From NCBI RefSeq assembly GCF_023205095.1, contig NZ_CP046242.1, positions 212,501 through 276,500 of the forward strand: DNA of 64,000 nt, given 5' to 3'. Of this stretch, positions 8,704-17,500 are shown piece by piece. Every line of letters begins with the position of its first letter. The first letter of the stretch is position 1. The translations under genes were made by a program, and so were the position numbers. The notes below the pieces were generated by a model. It worked only from the letters and a program-made list of their open reading frames with translations, ran no database searches and was not told where the DNA came from. Source of the DNA: Bizionia sp. M204. Lineage in GTDB: Bacteria; Bacteroidota; Bacteroidia; Flavobacteriales; Flavobacteriaceae.

Positions 8704-9921
8704 ATGACATATCAAGATACTTTAAACTGGATGTTTTCAAAACTTCCCATGTATCAGCGACAAGGTAAAACGGCATTTAAAGCCAATTTGGACAATTCCA
8801 TCCGTTTCGCACATCATTTAAATAACCCTCAAAATAGAATAAAAACCATTCATGTTGGAGGTACCAACGGTAAAGGTTCTACAAGTAATATGCTAGCTTC
8901 CGTTTTGCAAGAGGCAGGCTATAAAGTGGGTTTGTTTACATCACCACATTTAAAGGATTTTCGCGAGCGTATTCGTGTTAATGGCGAAATGGTCAGCAAA
9001 GAATATGTGGTTAATTTTATACAACACAATAAAGGCTATTTAGATATTTCTGGACTTTCCTTTTTTGAAATGACCTCCGGAATGGCCTTCAATTATTTTT
9101 GGAATGAAAAGGTGGATGTTGCCATAATTGAAGTCGGGCTAGGTGGTCGTTTGGATTCTACTAATATTATCACACCTGAACTGGCTATCATCACCAATAT
9201 AGGCTTAGATCATACACAATTTTTAGGGGATACACTGGATAAAATAGCTTATGAGAAAGCCGGAATTATTAAAAATCAAATTCCAATAGTAATTGGTAAA
9301 ACGCAAGCGGAGACAAAACCAGTTTTTCAAGAAGTAGCAAAAAGCTTGGAAGCACCAATTTTCTTTGCGGATCAGGTTGTTCATTCACATTATGAATCGG
9401 ATTTAAAAGGCACATATCAATACGAAAATATTCAGACGGTGGTAAAGGCAATTGAAGTTTTAAAAACTCAAAACTTTATCATTGCTGATACTCATGTTAA
9501 AAACGGGTTATTACAAGTGGTTCGTAATACAGGGTTTCAAGGTCGTTGGCAGGTTTTGCAACAAAATCCTTTAATTATTTGCGATACAGCTCATAACTCG
9601 GAAGGCTTAAAGGTTGTGATGGAACAATTAATGAATTTGCCATATCAGGCGTTACATGTTGTTTTCGGAGTTGTAAATGATAAAGATATTGCCTCTATTT
9701 TACCGCTTTTACCAAAAAATGCAAGGTATTACTTCTGCAAACCCGATGTGCCAAGAGGTTTAGATGAAAATATTTTAAGAAATACCTTTAAGGAGCAAGG
9801 TTTTCAAGGAAACGCTTATAGTAGTGTAAATGATGCCTTTACGGCTGCAAAAAACACGGCACAGGCTGGTGATATTATATATATTGGAGGGAGCACTTTT
9901 GTTGTTGCAGAAATAATTTAA
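8704..9921 (+). CDS. folC: Folylpolyglutamate/dihydrofolate synthase
   Basis: Mur-ligase-fold enzyme that adds glutamate to dihydropteroate and folates, using ATP; cytoplasmic. The 405 residues begin with the P-loop HVGGTNGKGSTSNMLASVL (about 51-69), then LFTSPHLKDFRERIRVNG and the Mg-binding EVGLGGRLDSTN. This is the usual family length. It starts 3 bp after the tonB stop, so it is likely the last gene of the exbB operon, an unusual pairing of transport energy and folate genes. Confidence 0.93.
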   Translation: MTYQDTLNWMFSKLPMYQRQGKTAFKANLDNSIRFAHHLNNPQNRIKTIHVGGTNGKGSTSNMLASVLQEAGYKVGLFTSPHLKDFRERIRVNGEMVSKEYVVNFIQHNKGYLDISGLSFFEMTSGMAFNYFWNEKVDVAIIEVGLGGRLDSTNIITPELAIITNIGLDHTQFLGDTLDKIAYEKAGIIKNQIPIVIGKTQAETKPVFQEVAKSLEAPIFFADQVVHSHYESDLKGTYQYENIQTVVKAIEVLKTQNFIIADTHVKNGLLQVVRNTGFQGRWQVLQQNPLIICDTAHNSEGLKVVMEQLMNLPYQALHVVFGVVNDKDIASILPLLPKNARYYFCKPDVPRGLDENILRNTFKEQGFQGNAYSSVNDAFTAAKNTAQAGDIIYIGGSTFVVAEII

Positions 9922-9940
9922 TTTTTTCTCAAAAAAAGTT

Positions 9941-9969
9941 TTGCAATATGAAAAACTACTTTATATTTG
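9941..9969 (+). promoter_or_regulatory. Promoter for the tRNA-Val pair
   Basis: TTG at 9941-9943 and a perfect TATATTTG at 9962-9969 are separated by 18 bp. That fits the Bacteroidota -33/-7 promoter pattern and lies 15 bp before the mature tRNA 5' end. Confidence 0.7.
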
Positions 9970-9984
9970 CAATCCAATTACGAA

Positions 9985-10059
9985 GGGCGATTAGCTCAGT
10001 TGGTTCAGAGCACCTCGTTTACACCGAGGGGGTCGGGGGTTCGAATCCCTCATCGCCCA
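9985..10059 (+). tRNA. tRNA-Val (anticodon TAC)
   Basis: A full cloverleaf of 75 nt: acceptor GGGCGAT pairs with ATCGCCC, the D arm has AGTTGG, the anticodon stem CCTCG/CGAGG encloses loop TTTACAC with TAC at 10020-10022, and the T arm holds TTCGAAT. The discriminator is A; no CCA is encoded. It reads GUA and, by wobble, other valine codons. Confidence 0.96.
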
Positions 10060-10066
10060 CAAAAAG

Positions 10067-10093
10067 AAAGTCCGTTTTATACGGACTTTTTTT
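10067..10093 (+). terminator. Rho-independent terminator between the two tRNAs
   Basis: A 9-bp perfect stem (AAAGTCCGT with its complement) has a 5-nt loop and is followed by four T. It sits directly after the first tRNA, so the second tRNA may depend on readthrough or a weak promoter of its own. Confidence 0.8.
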
Positions 10094-10101
10094 AGTTATA
10101 G

Positions 10102-10176
10102 GGGTCATTAACTCAGTTGGTTCAGAGTGTCACGTCGACAACGTGGAAGTCACTGGTTCGAATCCAGTATGACCCA
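10102..10176 (+). tRNA. tRNA-Val (anticodon GAC) with C33
   Basis: A 75-nt cloverleaf aligned base for base with the first tRNA: acceptor GGGTCAT/ATGACCC, D arm AGTTGG, anticodon stem TCACG/CGTGG (one T-G pair at the outer end), loop TCGACAA and T loop TTCGAAT. The anticodon GAC (10137-10139) reads GUC/GUU valine codons. Position 33 (base 10136) is C where tRNAs almost always have U. All stems pair, so it does not look decayed, but full activity is uncertain. Confidence 0.88.
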
Positions 10177-10185
10177 CATCAAGCG

Positions 10186-10214
10186 AAAATCTGCATGGAA
10201 ATGCAGATTTTTTT
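10186..10214 (+). terminator. Rho-independent terminator after the second tRNA
   Basis: An 11-bp perfect stem (AAAATCTGCAT with its complement, loop GGAA) is followed by three further T. It closes the tRNA unit just before the tandem repeat array begins. Confidence 0.85.
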
Positions 10215-10230
10215 ATTTCACAAAACCCGC

Positions 10231-11184
10231 AAAGCTCGCTTTAAAGGGGTTTGTGAAATAAAAAAAGCTAGAATGCGTGAGCATACCGATGTACATTTGC
10301 AGGAGTGTGTTTATTCTGGATCAATGGAATTAATCCAAGAGCTTTAAGGTTAGACCTAACAGGTTTTAAAAACCTTTTAGGTCTTTTATAAAGCTCGCTT
10401 TAAAGGGGTTTGTGAAATAAAAAAAGCTAGAATGCGTGAGCATTCAGATGTACATTTGCGGTAGTAGGTTTATTCTGGATCAATGGAATTAATCCAAGAG
10501 CTTTAAGGTTAGACCTAACAGGTTTTAAAAACCTTTTAGGTCTTTTATAAAGCTCGCTTTAAAGGGGTTTGTGAAATAAAAAAAGCTAGAATGCGAGAGC
10601 ATTCAGATTTACATTTGCAGGAGTGTGTTTATTCTGAATCAATGGAATTAATCCAAGAGCCTTAAGGTTAGACCTAACAGGTTTTAAAAACCTTTTAGGT
10701 CTTTTATAAAGTTCGCCTTAAAGGGGTTTGTGAAATAAAAAAAGCTAGAATGCGTGAGCATACCGATGTACATTTGCAGGAGTGTGTTTATTCCGGATCA
10801 ATGGAATTAATCCAAGAGCCTTAAGGTTAGACCTAACAGGTATTTAAAACCTTTTAGGTCTTTTATAAAGCTCGCTTTAAAGGGGTTTGTGAAATAAAAA
10901 AAGCTAGAATGCGTGAGCATTCAGATTTACATTTGCAGGAGTGTGTTTATTCTGGATCAATGGAATTAATCCAAGAGCCTTAAGGTTAGACCTAACAGGT
11001 TTTAAAAACCTGTTAGGTCTTTTATAAAGCTCGCCTTAAAGGGGTTTGTGAAATAAAAAAGCTAGAATGCGTGAGCATACCGATGTACATTTGCGGTAGT
11101 AGGTTTATTCTGGATCCATGGAATTAATCCAAGAGCAGTAAGGTTTAACCTATCAAATTTTTAAAACTTGTTAGGTTATACATC
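10231..11184. repeat. Six tandem 159-bp repeats, candidate small-RNA array
   Basis: Units start at 10231, 10390, 10549, 10708, 10867 and 11026, so the period is exactly 159 bp. The sixth unit has lost one A and decays after about 11178. Each unit begins AAAGCTCGCTTTAAAGGGG (or a one- or two-base variant), then has TACATTTG (a perfect -7 type box), a small hairpin TGGATCAAT/ATTAATCCA and a large hairpin of two 16-nt arms starting AGACCTAACAGG, ended by TTTT. No protein gene covers this 1 kb stretch between the tRNA terminator and the end of murF. A short frame beginning MREHTDVH recurs, but it is stopped early in units 2 and 6. The copies differ by only a few bases, with variants shared between non-adjacent units, which suggests recent duplication or conversion. 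Confidence 0.93.
10352..10384 (+). terminator. Large hairpin of repeat unit 1 (recurs every 159 bp)
   Basis: Two 16-nt arms pair with one C-T mismatch and are followed by a short T run. The same element lies at about 10511, 10670, 10829, 10988 (perfect pairing there) and 11146 (diverged but still pairing). It may act as a terminator or as the folded body of an RNA. Confidence 0.6.
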
Positions 11185-11231
11185 GTAAATGGTGTTTAGG
11201 ATTTGGTTTAAAAATAAATTCAATTCTGATC

Positions 11232-12518
11232 TTAATCTAGTAATTCCAATACACGCTCCAAAGCCATGCCTCTAGAGCCTTTTATTATTACTAGTGCATT
11301 GTTTAGCGTTTCTACATTGAAAGTCTCTTTAAAAGCTTGAAATGATTTGTGAAAGGTTATTTTTGAATCAGTACTTGTAGCTTTGTAGAAATTTTCACCT
11401 AAAAAGAAGACTTTATCAATTTGAAGTGTGCCGGCTAAATTGACAATTGCTTGATGTTCCTTTTCAGCGTCAGGTCCTAATTCAAACATGTCACCCAAAA
11501 TGGCAATTTTATGAGGATGTTCTTGTTTTGAAAAATGCTCCAATGCAACCATCATACTAGAAGGATTAGCATTGTAAGCGTCTAAAATTATGCGGGTTGT
11601 TCCTTTGGTGATAATTTGTGAACGATTATTAGTTGGAATATAATTCTCAATGGCTTTTTGAATATCAGAATCATCGACTTCAAAATAATTTCCTATAGTA
11701 ATAGCGGCAGCTATATTATTAAAATTATAAGCTCCAATTAAGTTACTAGTAATAGTTTGGTCATGATACGATAAACTAACAAAAGGTTTAGCATCTAAAA
11801 ACTGAATGTGTAATTGATTTTTGTTATCGGAAGGGCCAAAAGGGATTGTTTTAGCATTTTTGGTTTTATCTACTTGAATCGTATCTGCTGAGTTAATAAA
11901 TATTGATTTATTATGTGATATCAAATACTTATACAATTCACTTTTACCGATTATAACACCTTCAACGCCTCCAAACCCCTCTAAATGCGCTTTTCCAAAA
12001 TTGGTGATATAGCCGTAATCTGGTTTTGAAATATGGCATAAAAAGGCAATTTCCTTTTGGTGATTTGCACCCATTTCAACCACACCTATTTCAGTCGCTT
12101 TGGTCATGGACAAAAGTGTTAATGGCACGCCAATATGATTATTTAAATTACCGATAGTAGCCGTTGTTCTAAATTTTTTGGAAAGCACAGCATGAATCAA
12201 CTCTTTTGTCGTTGTTTTTCCGTTGCTACCGGTGAGTGAAATAATAGGAATCCCTAAATAGTCCCGATGGAAAGTGGCAAGTTTTTGTAAGGTTTCTAAT
12301 ACATCCTGTACGAGAATGGTTTGATGGTTTTGGAAAAATTTAGGATTATCAATAACAACGTATTTAGCCCCATTTTCAAGGGCTTGTTTGGCAAAGCTAT
12401 TACCATCAAAATTATCGCCTTTGAGCGCAAAAAATAGGCATTCTTGAGTGATTTTTCGCGTATCTGTACAAACGCTTTTGCATTCTAAAAAACGTTTATG
12501 AAGGGTATGTAGTTCCAT
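11232..12518 (-). CDS. murF: UDP-MurNAc-tripeptide--D-Ala-D-Ala ligase
   Basis: Adds D-Ala-D-Ala to the peptidoglycan precursor in the cytoplasm, using ATP. The 428 residues show the Mur-ligase P-loop LTGSNGKTTTKELIHAVL (about 94-111), GNLNNHIGVPLTLL, the metal-site region EMGANHQKEI, and in the C-terminal domain DAYNANPSSM and AILGDMFELG. Length is typical. It lies downstream of gldJ on the same strand, separated by a strong terminator, so it probably has its own promoter in the 67-bp gap. Confidence 0.95.
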   Translation of the reverse strand: MELHTLHKRFLECKSVCTDTRKITQECLFFALKGDNFDGNSFAKQALENGAKYVVIDNPKFFQNHQTILVQDVLETLQKLATFHRDYLGIPIISLTGSNGKTTTKELIHAVLSKKFRTTATIGNLNNHIGVPLTLLSMTKATEIGVVEMGANHQKEIAFLCHISKPDYGYITNFGKAHLEGFGGVEGVIIGKSELYKYLISHNKSIFINSADTIQVDKTKNAKTIPFGPSDNKNQLHIQFLDAKPFVSLSYHDQTITSNLIGAYNFNNIAAAITIGNYFEVDDSDIQKAIENYIPTNNRSQIITKGTTRIILDAYNANPSSMMVALEHFSKQEHPHKIAILGDMFELGPDAEKEHQAIVNLAGTLQIDKVFFLGENFYKATSTDSKITFHKSFQAFKETFNVETLNNALVIIKGSRGMALERVLELLD

Positions 12519-12531
12519 AAAATAAAAGTAT

Positions 12532-12563
12532 AAAAAAAGTCCTGACTACGGTCAGGACTTTTT
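12532..12563 (-). terminator. Terminator downstream of gldJ
   Basis: A 13-bp perfect stem (AAAAAGTCCTGAC with its complement, loop TACG) is followed on the minus strand by a T run. It separates gldJ from murF. The plus strand also carries T after the stem, but no plus-strand gene ends here. Confidence 0.85.
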
Positions 12564-12585
12564 GAAATTTTTATAACTAAATTAA

Positions 12586-14271
12586 TTAGTTTTTCCTTTT
12601 GTTTTTGTTTTCTGATTTAGAACCTACACGAGACATGGCACATCTAAATCCAATATAATCAGTTGCCATATTTTGTGGGAAATAACGACGTTGAGCAGGA
12701 TCTAACCAATACTCTCTGTCTTTCCATGAACCACCTTTATAAACACGAACTTCATCGTTAATTAAAGATGTACGCTTATCAGAACGGTCATACTCACGAA
12801 TTAAAGCACCTGTTGAATCTGTTTCAACATTGTGATTTGGTGAGTTGTACATTTTTCTAGTATGCGTTGTTTCACTAGAACCGTCTTCCATTTCATTAAA
12901 ACCATCACGGTAATCACGAGATGAACGCTGATCACCATCTCTATAATTTCTGTTATCGCTGGTATCAAAGTTTGTTCTTAAATAGGTTTCGTTTTCATCA
13001 ACTGGTACTTGGTGAATTTCACCAGGTAAGTTTCTGGCAATTACTTTTCCGTTTGGTAAAGTATCAAACTTAATCTCATCACTCGTTACAATGCGTACGG
13101 TACCATCTTCATTTAATTCGTTTTTGGTATACACATTTCCACGGTAGTAATTAAAATCACTCATCTCATCATCAACAATAGGTCTGTAAACATCAGCAAC
13201 CCATTCGGCTACGTTTCCAGCCATATCATATAATCCAAAATCATTTGGCTCGTAAGATTTTACAGCATTTGTAATATCAGCACCATCATCAGACCATCCA
13301 GCAATTCCGCCGTAATCTCCTTTACCTTGCTTAAAGTTAGCTAATTGATCACCTCTTACTTTACGTTTTCCTGAACGTGTATACTGACCATCCCATGGAT
13401 ATTTCTTACGGCCTCTATACACATTGTAACTACGAATAGATGTTAAGCCTAAAGCGGCATACTCCCATTCTGTTTCTGTTGGTAATCTATATTTTGGTTG
13501 AAGGATTCCCGTTTCACGAGTTGCATAAACATTAATTGGATCACCTGCTGCATTAGTTTGTACACGACGACGTGTGTTTTCTGGATCAGTAAGTGCTGTG
13601 TTTCCACCGTAAACTTGCGAAGGTGCGTTAATATACGTGTCCGTGTTAAATGTAGCATCAGCAGATACTTCGTTTATTTTAGCATCTCTTTGTATAAAAC
13701 CTGCTTCTTCTAAATTCAATTCGTTAACACGATCTGAACGCCAATTTGCAAATTCAACTGCTTGAATCCAACTTACACCAACAACCGGGTATTCTGCATA
13801 ACCCGGATGACGTAAATAGTTTTCAGTCATTACTTCATTATACCCCAAGCGATTTCTCCAAACAAGAGTATCGGGAAGAACACCATCATAAATAGCTCTA
13901 AAGTTATTTTCAGTTGGTGGATAAATTCGTTTAATCCAATCTAAATACTCTAAATACATTAAATTGGTAACTTCCGTTTCATCCATATAAAAGGATTGTA
14001 CATGTTGCTGATTTGGTGAATTATTCCAATCATGCATAACATCGTCTTGAACTCTACCCATAGTAAATGTTCCTCCTTCTACAAATACAAGTCCAGGTCC
14101 TGCTTCTTGTCCTTTAAAACTAGTATTGTATTGGAATCCTCCATCTCTAGAGTTAATATCAAAACCGGTTGCTCGAGAACTGTTTGAGCCTGATCGTTTA
14201 CAACCAACAGCTGTAACAGCTACTGCTAAAACTAACAATAATTTTATTGTTAATACATTTTTCATATCCAT
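12586..14271 (-). CDS. gldJ: Gliding motility lipoprotein GldJ
   Basis: Lipoprotein needed for gliding and type IX secretion in Flavobacteriia. The 561 residues start with a lipoprotein signal ending AVGC (Cys near 24). Two start codons lie 6 bp apart (14271 or 14265) and either fits. A formylglycine-generating-enzyme/sulfatase-modifying fold follows: EGGTFTMGR at about 65-73, WRNRLGYN, PVVGVSWIQAVEFANWRS and the closing KGGSWKDREYW and YIGFRCAMS. GldJ proteins use this fold as a scaffold; enzymatic activity is not expected. It is divergent from porU and porV, a grouping known from flavobacterial genomes. Confidence 0.92.
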   Translation of the reverse strand: MDMKNVLTIKLLLVLAVAVTAVGCKRSGSNSSRATGFDINSRDGGFQYNTSFKGQEAGPGLVFVEGGTFTMGRVQDDVMHDWNNSPNQQHVQSFYMDETEVTNLMYLEYLDWIKRIYPPTENNFRAIYDGVLPDTLVWRNRLGYNEVMTENYLRHPGYAEYPVVGVSWIQAVEFANWRSDRVNELNLEEAGFIQRDAKINEVSADATFNTDTYINAPSQVYGGNTALTDPENTRRRVQTNAAGDPINVYATRETGILQPKYRLPTETEWEYAALGLTSIRSYNVYRGRKKYPWDGQYTRSGKRKVRGDQLANFKQGKGDYGGIAGWSDDGADITNAVKSYEPNDFGLYDMAGNVAEWVADVYRPIVDDEMSDFNYYRGNVYTKNELNEDGTVRIVTSDEIKFDTLPNGKVIARNLPGEIHQVPVDENETYLRTNFDTSDNRNYRDGDQRSSRDYRDGFNEMEDGSSETTHTRKMYNSPNHNVETDSTGALIREYDRSDKRTSLINDEVRVYKGGSWKDREYWLDPAQRRYFPQNMATDYIGFRCAMSRVGSKSENKNKRKN

Positions 14272-14535
14272 ACGTTTAAGTAAGCTAAAAATATTTTTGG
14301 TGACGCAATATAAGAATTATGCGTAATAATACAAGTAATTATTTAATATTTACTTAAAATATTATGCGGTTCATCCTATTTATCAAGCATTTTAACGATG
14401 CTTTTTTTGCATTTCTCCGTTGTTTTGTTACACTATAACGACCGATTATATTTTTTATTATGGAAATTTGAATTCATTTTCTTAAAATTGTTTGATTTTT
14501 AATAATAAGCGACACTAAATTGCGTTATTTGTGTA
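14272..14535. promoter_or_regulatory. Divergent gldJ/porU intergenic region
   Basis: 264 bp between two divergent starts, so promoters for both should lie here. A weak plus-strand candidate is TTG at 14492-14494, 21 bp before TAAATTGC at 14516-14523, just ahead of porU. A 6-bp hairpin (AAGCAT/ATGCTT, 14385-14403) with seven T lies mid-region with no plus-strand gene upstream. Confidence 0.4.
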
Positions 14536-17500
14536 ATGAAAAAGAAATTATTACTATTTGCCTTGCTCATTTCTGTTATGGCTTTTTCCCAGCAGAAGCG
14601 ATTCAACATCACTTGGAATGGTACTAAAACCATAGCAAACGAAAGCTTTTCTATAAAAGTTCCTGCGTTCAATGAGGAGCATTTTAGTTACGGTTTATCC
14701 AATGGCTTGGAGTTTATTGCACAATGGGATATTCCGCAATTAATTAACGAGAATTCCGTGCAGATTTCTAATGTGAGCTATGCGGCAATTTCAAAAAGTG
14801 ACTTAAAAGATGTTGACTTAAAAACAATTCCGAATGCCATAAAATATAGTCTTAATAATAGTATTAGTCGGAATAAAAGTGGCGCCTTTTTAACAGTTTC
14901 ACCAATTATAAGAGAAAATGGGGTGTATAAAAAAGTAACGGCCTTCACGATTAATTATAATACCCAAAATAGTCATAGAGCATCCAATAGATCAAATATT
15001 GTAAATTCTGTTTTGAGCTCGGGTTCTTGGTATCGCTTTCAGGTAGATAAGTCGGGAGTTTTTAAAATATCCAGACAGTTTTTACAGCAATTAGGAATAA
15101 ATATGGACGCTGTGGATCCTAGAACTATAAAGCTTTATGGTAATGGTGGACGCATGATTCCTTATTCCAATGCAGAACCTTATCCATATGATTTAGCTGA
15201 AAATGCCATTCGTATTATAGGTGAATCGGATGGGTATTTTCATGATGGAGATTATATTATGTTCTATGCGCAAGGGCCAAATGGATATGATGTAAAAAGA
15301 AATACCAATATTAACGCCTATAATTCTGTAACCTATTACTATATAAATATAAGTCAAGGAAACGGGAAGCGCATCCAACCCATGATTCAACCTTCTGGTT
15401 CTGTAGATATGATGATTGATACGTTTCAGGACTATCAATATCACGAAGTAGATGAATACAATTTAGCAAGTGTGGGTAGACGTTGGTTTGGAAACAGATT
15501 TGATATTGAAACCTCGCAAACCTTCGATTTTTCATTTCCAAATATTGTACCTTCAATTCCAGTAAGACTTACAACGTATGTAGCATCTACATCTGAAATT
15601 CCTACAACTATGGATTTGAAGGTAAATGCCACATCTGTAGCTAATTTAACCATTCCGGCTGTTACAGAAACAACGTTAGTAAGTGAATCCGTATTTAATG
15701 GTAATGTAAATGTGTCGAATGCAAATATTGCTATTACACTAGATTATAATAATGGTGGTAACCCTTCCGCCTTGGGTTATTTAGATTATATCTCCTTGGA
15801 AGCGACACGCGAATTAAAATTTGCAGGTGGTCAGTTTGAGTTCTATAACCGTGCCGTTGCAGGAGCATCTGGTATTGGGCAGTATAATCTTACAAACGCC
15901 ACACAAGTGAATGAGGTATGGGACATAACGGATATATATAATATTAGGAATTATAGTAATACAGGTTCAAACTCAACTATTTCCTTTACATCCAATTTAG
16001 GTTCCTTAAAGAAATATGCTGTAGTAGCTGCACCTAGTTTTCATGAACCCATCATGGTTTCAAATCCTTATGTAAGCAATCAAAATTTAAAAGGGTCTAT
16101 TTTTAATAATGCACAGGGCGTTTTTGAAGATATAGATTATATAATTATTGCGCGTGGTGACATGGTTGGCCAAGCCGAACGTTTAGCTCAAATTAATAGA
16201 GCGCAGTATGGATTGAATGTTAAAGTGGTTAACTTAAGTAATATTTATTTAGAATTTGGACCAGGCGCTCAAGATATAGGAGCTATTCGGAACTTTGTGA
16301 AATATGTTTATGATAATGCTAGTTCACCGGAAAGACGCTTAAAATATTTATGTTTATTTGGTGATGGGTCTTTTGATTATAAAGACAGAATACCAAATAA
16401 CACCAACATAATTCCTTCATGGCATGCCTATGATAGTTTTAATTTAACGAGCTCGTTTGTTTCAGATGATTTTTATGGCATGATGGATCCCAATGAAGGT
16501 GAAATGCAAACATCCGATAAATTAGACATTGCTGTTGGTCGTATTTTAGCAGATTCGCCTCAACAAGCATCAGAAATGGTAGATAAAGTGGCGTCGTATT
16601 ACGTGGAAGCTTCGTATGGAAATTGGCGTAATAATGTGGTTGTAATTTCTGATGATGTGGATGAATCTTGGGAAAAAGATATTCAATTAACAACCAATAC
16701 CATTGGCGATAATATTACAGCAGAAAAAAGCTTTATAAATGTAACTAAAATTCATTCGGATGCCTTTGTTCAGCAATCTTCAGCTGGTGGTAATACTTAT
16801 CCCGCGGTAAAAACGGCCATGGTCAATGCTATAGAAAGCGGTGTTTTAGTGGTGAATTATTTTGGACATGGCGGTGAAGATGGTCTGACTAAAGAACGAA
16901 TTTTTGAAAAACCCGATGCGCAGAACTTAAATAATGTATGTAAGCTTAATTGCTTTGTAACGGTAACCTGTGAATATACACGTTTTGATAACCCATTCCG
17001 TCCTACAGCAGGTGAATACACCTATTGGAATAAAGATGGTGGTGCCATTGGACTGATTACAACCACACGTCAAATTTTTGTGAGCGTTGGTATTTCCTTT
17101 AATATTGCCCTAACGGAGTACTTATTTTCCTATAATCCAGATGATGATTATGCAGATGATGAGTACCCAAGTATGGCTGAAGCCTTAAGGTTAACCAAGG
17201 TTAGTTCGGGCATTTCAGGAATTGGTCAAAGACGCTTGGTGTTCTTTATAGGTGATCCAGCTATGAAATTAACATTCCCAAAACCAAATGTGCGATTAAC
17301 AGCTGTTAATGATGTTCCTGTTAGTCAACCAACACCAACTTTAAAGGCATTAAGTCGAGCTAAATTAGCTGGAGAAGTAACGGATTTAACGGGTAATGTG
17401 CTTTCAAATTACAATGGTGTGCTTTCGGTTAATATATATGACAAAAAGATACAGCGTACTACTTTAGCAAATGATAATGTTCAAGAAGGTGGTCAGCTTA

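Noticed and set aside
9948-10347. Small protein genes across the tRNA region and the first repeat
   Set aside because: They run through tRNA genes and terminators and use poor starts; they are chance frames.
10231-11184. CRISPR array
   Set aside because: The repeats are 159 bp and adjoin without distinct spacers, and no cas gene is near.
12586-14271. Active sulfatase-modifying enzyme
   Set aside because: The fold is of that type, but the lipoprotein signal and location beside porU and porV identify GldJ.
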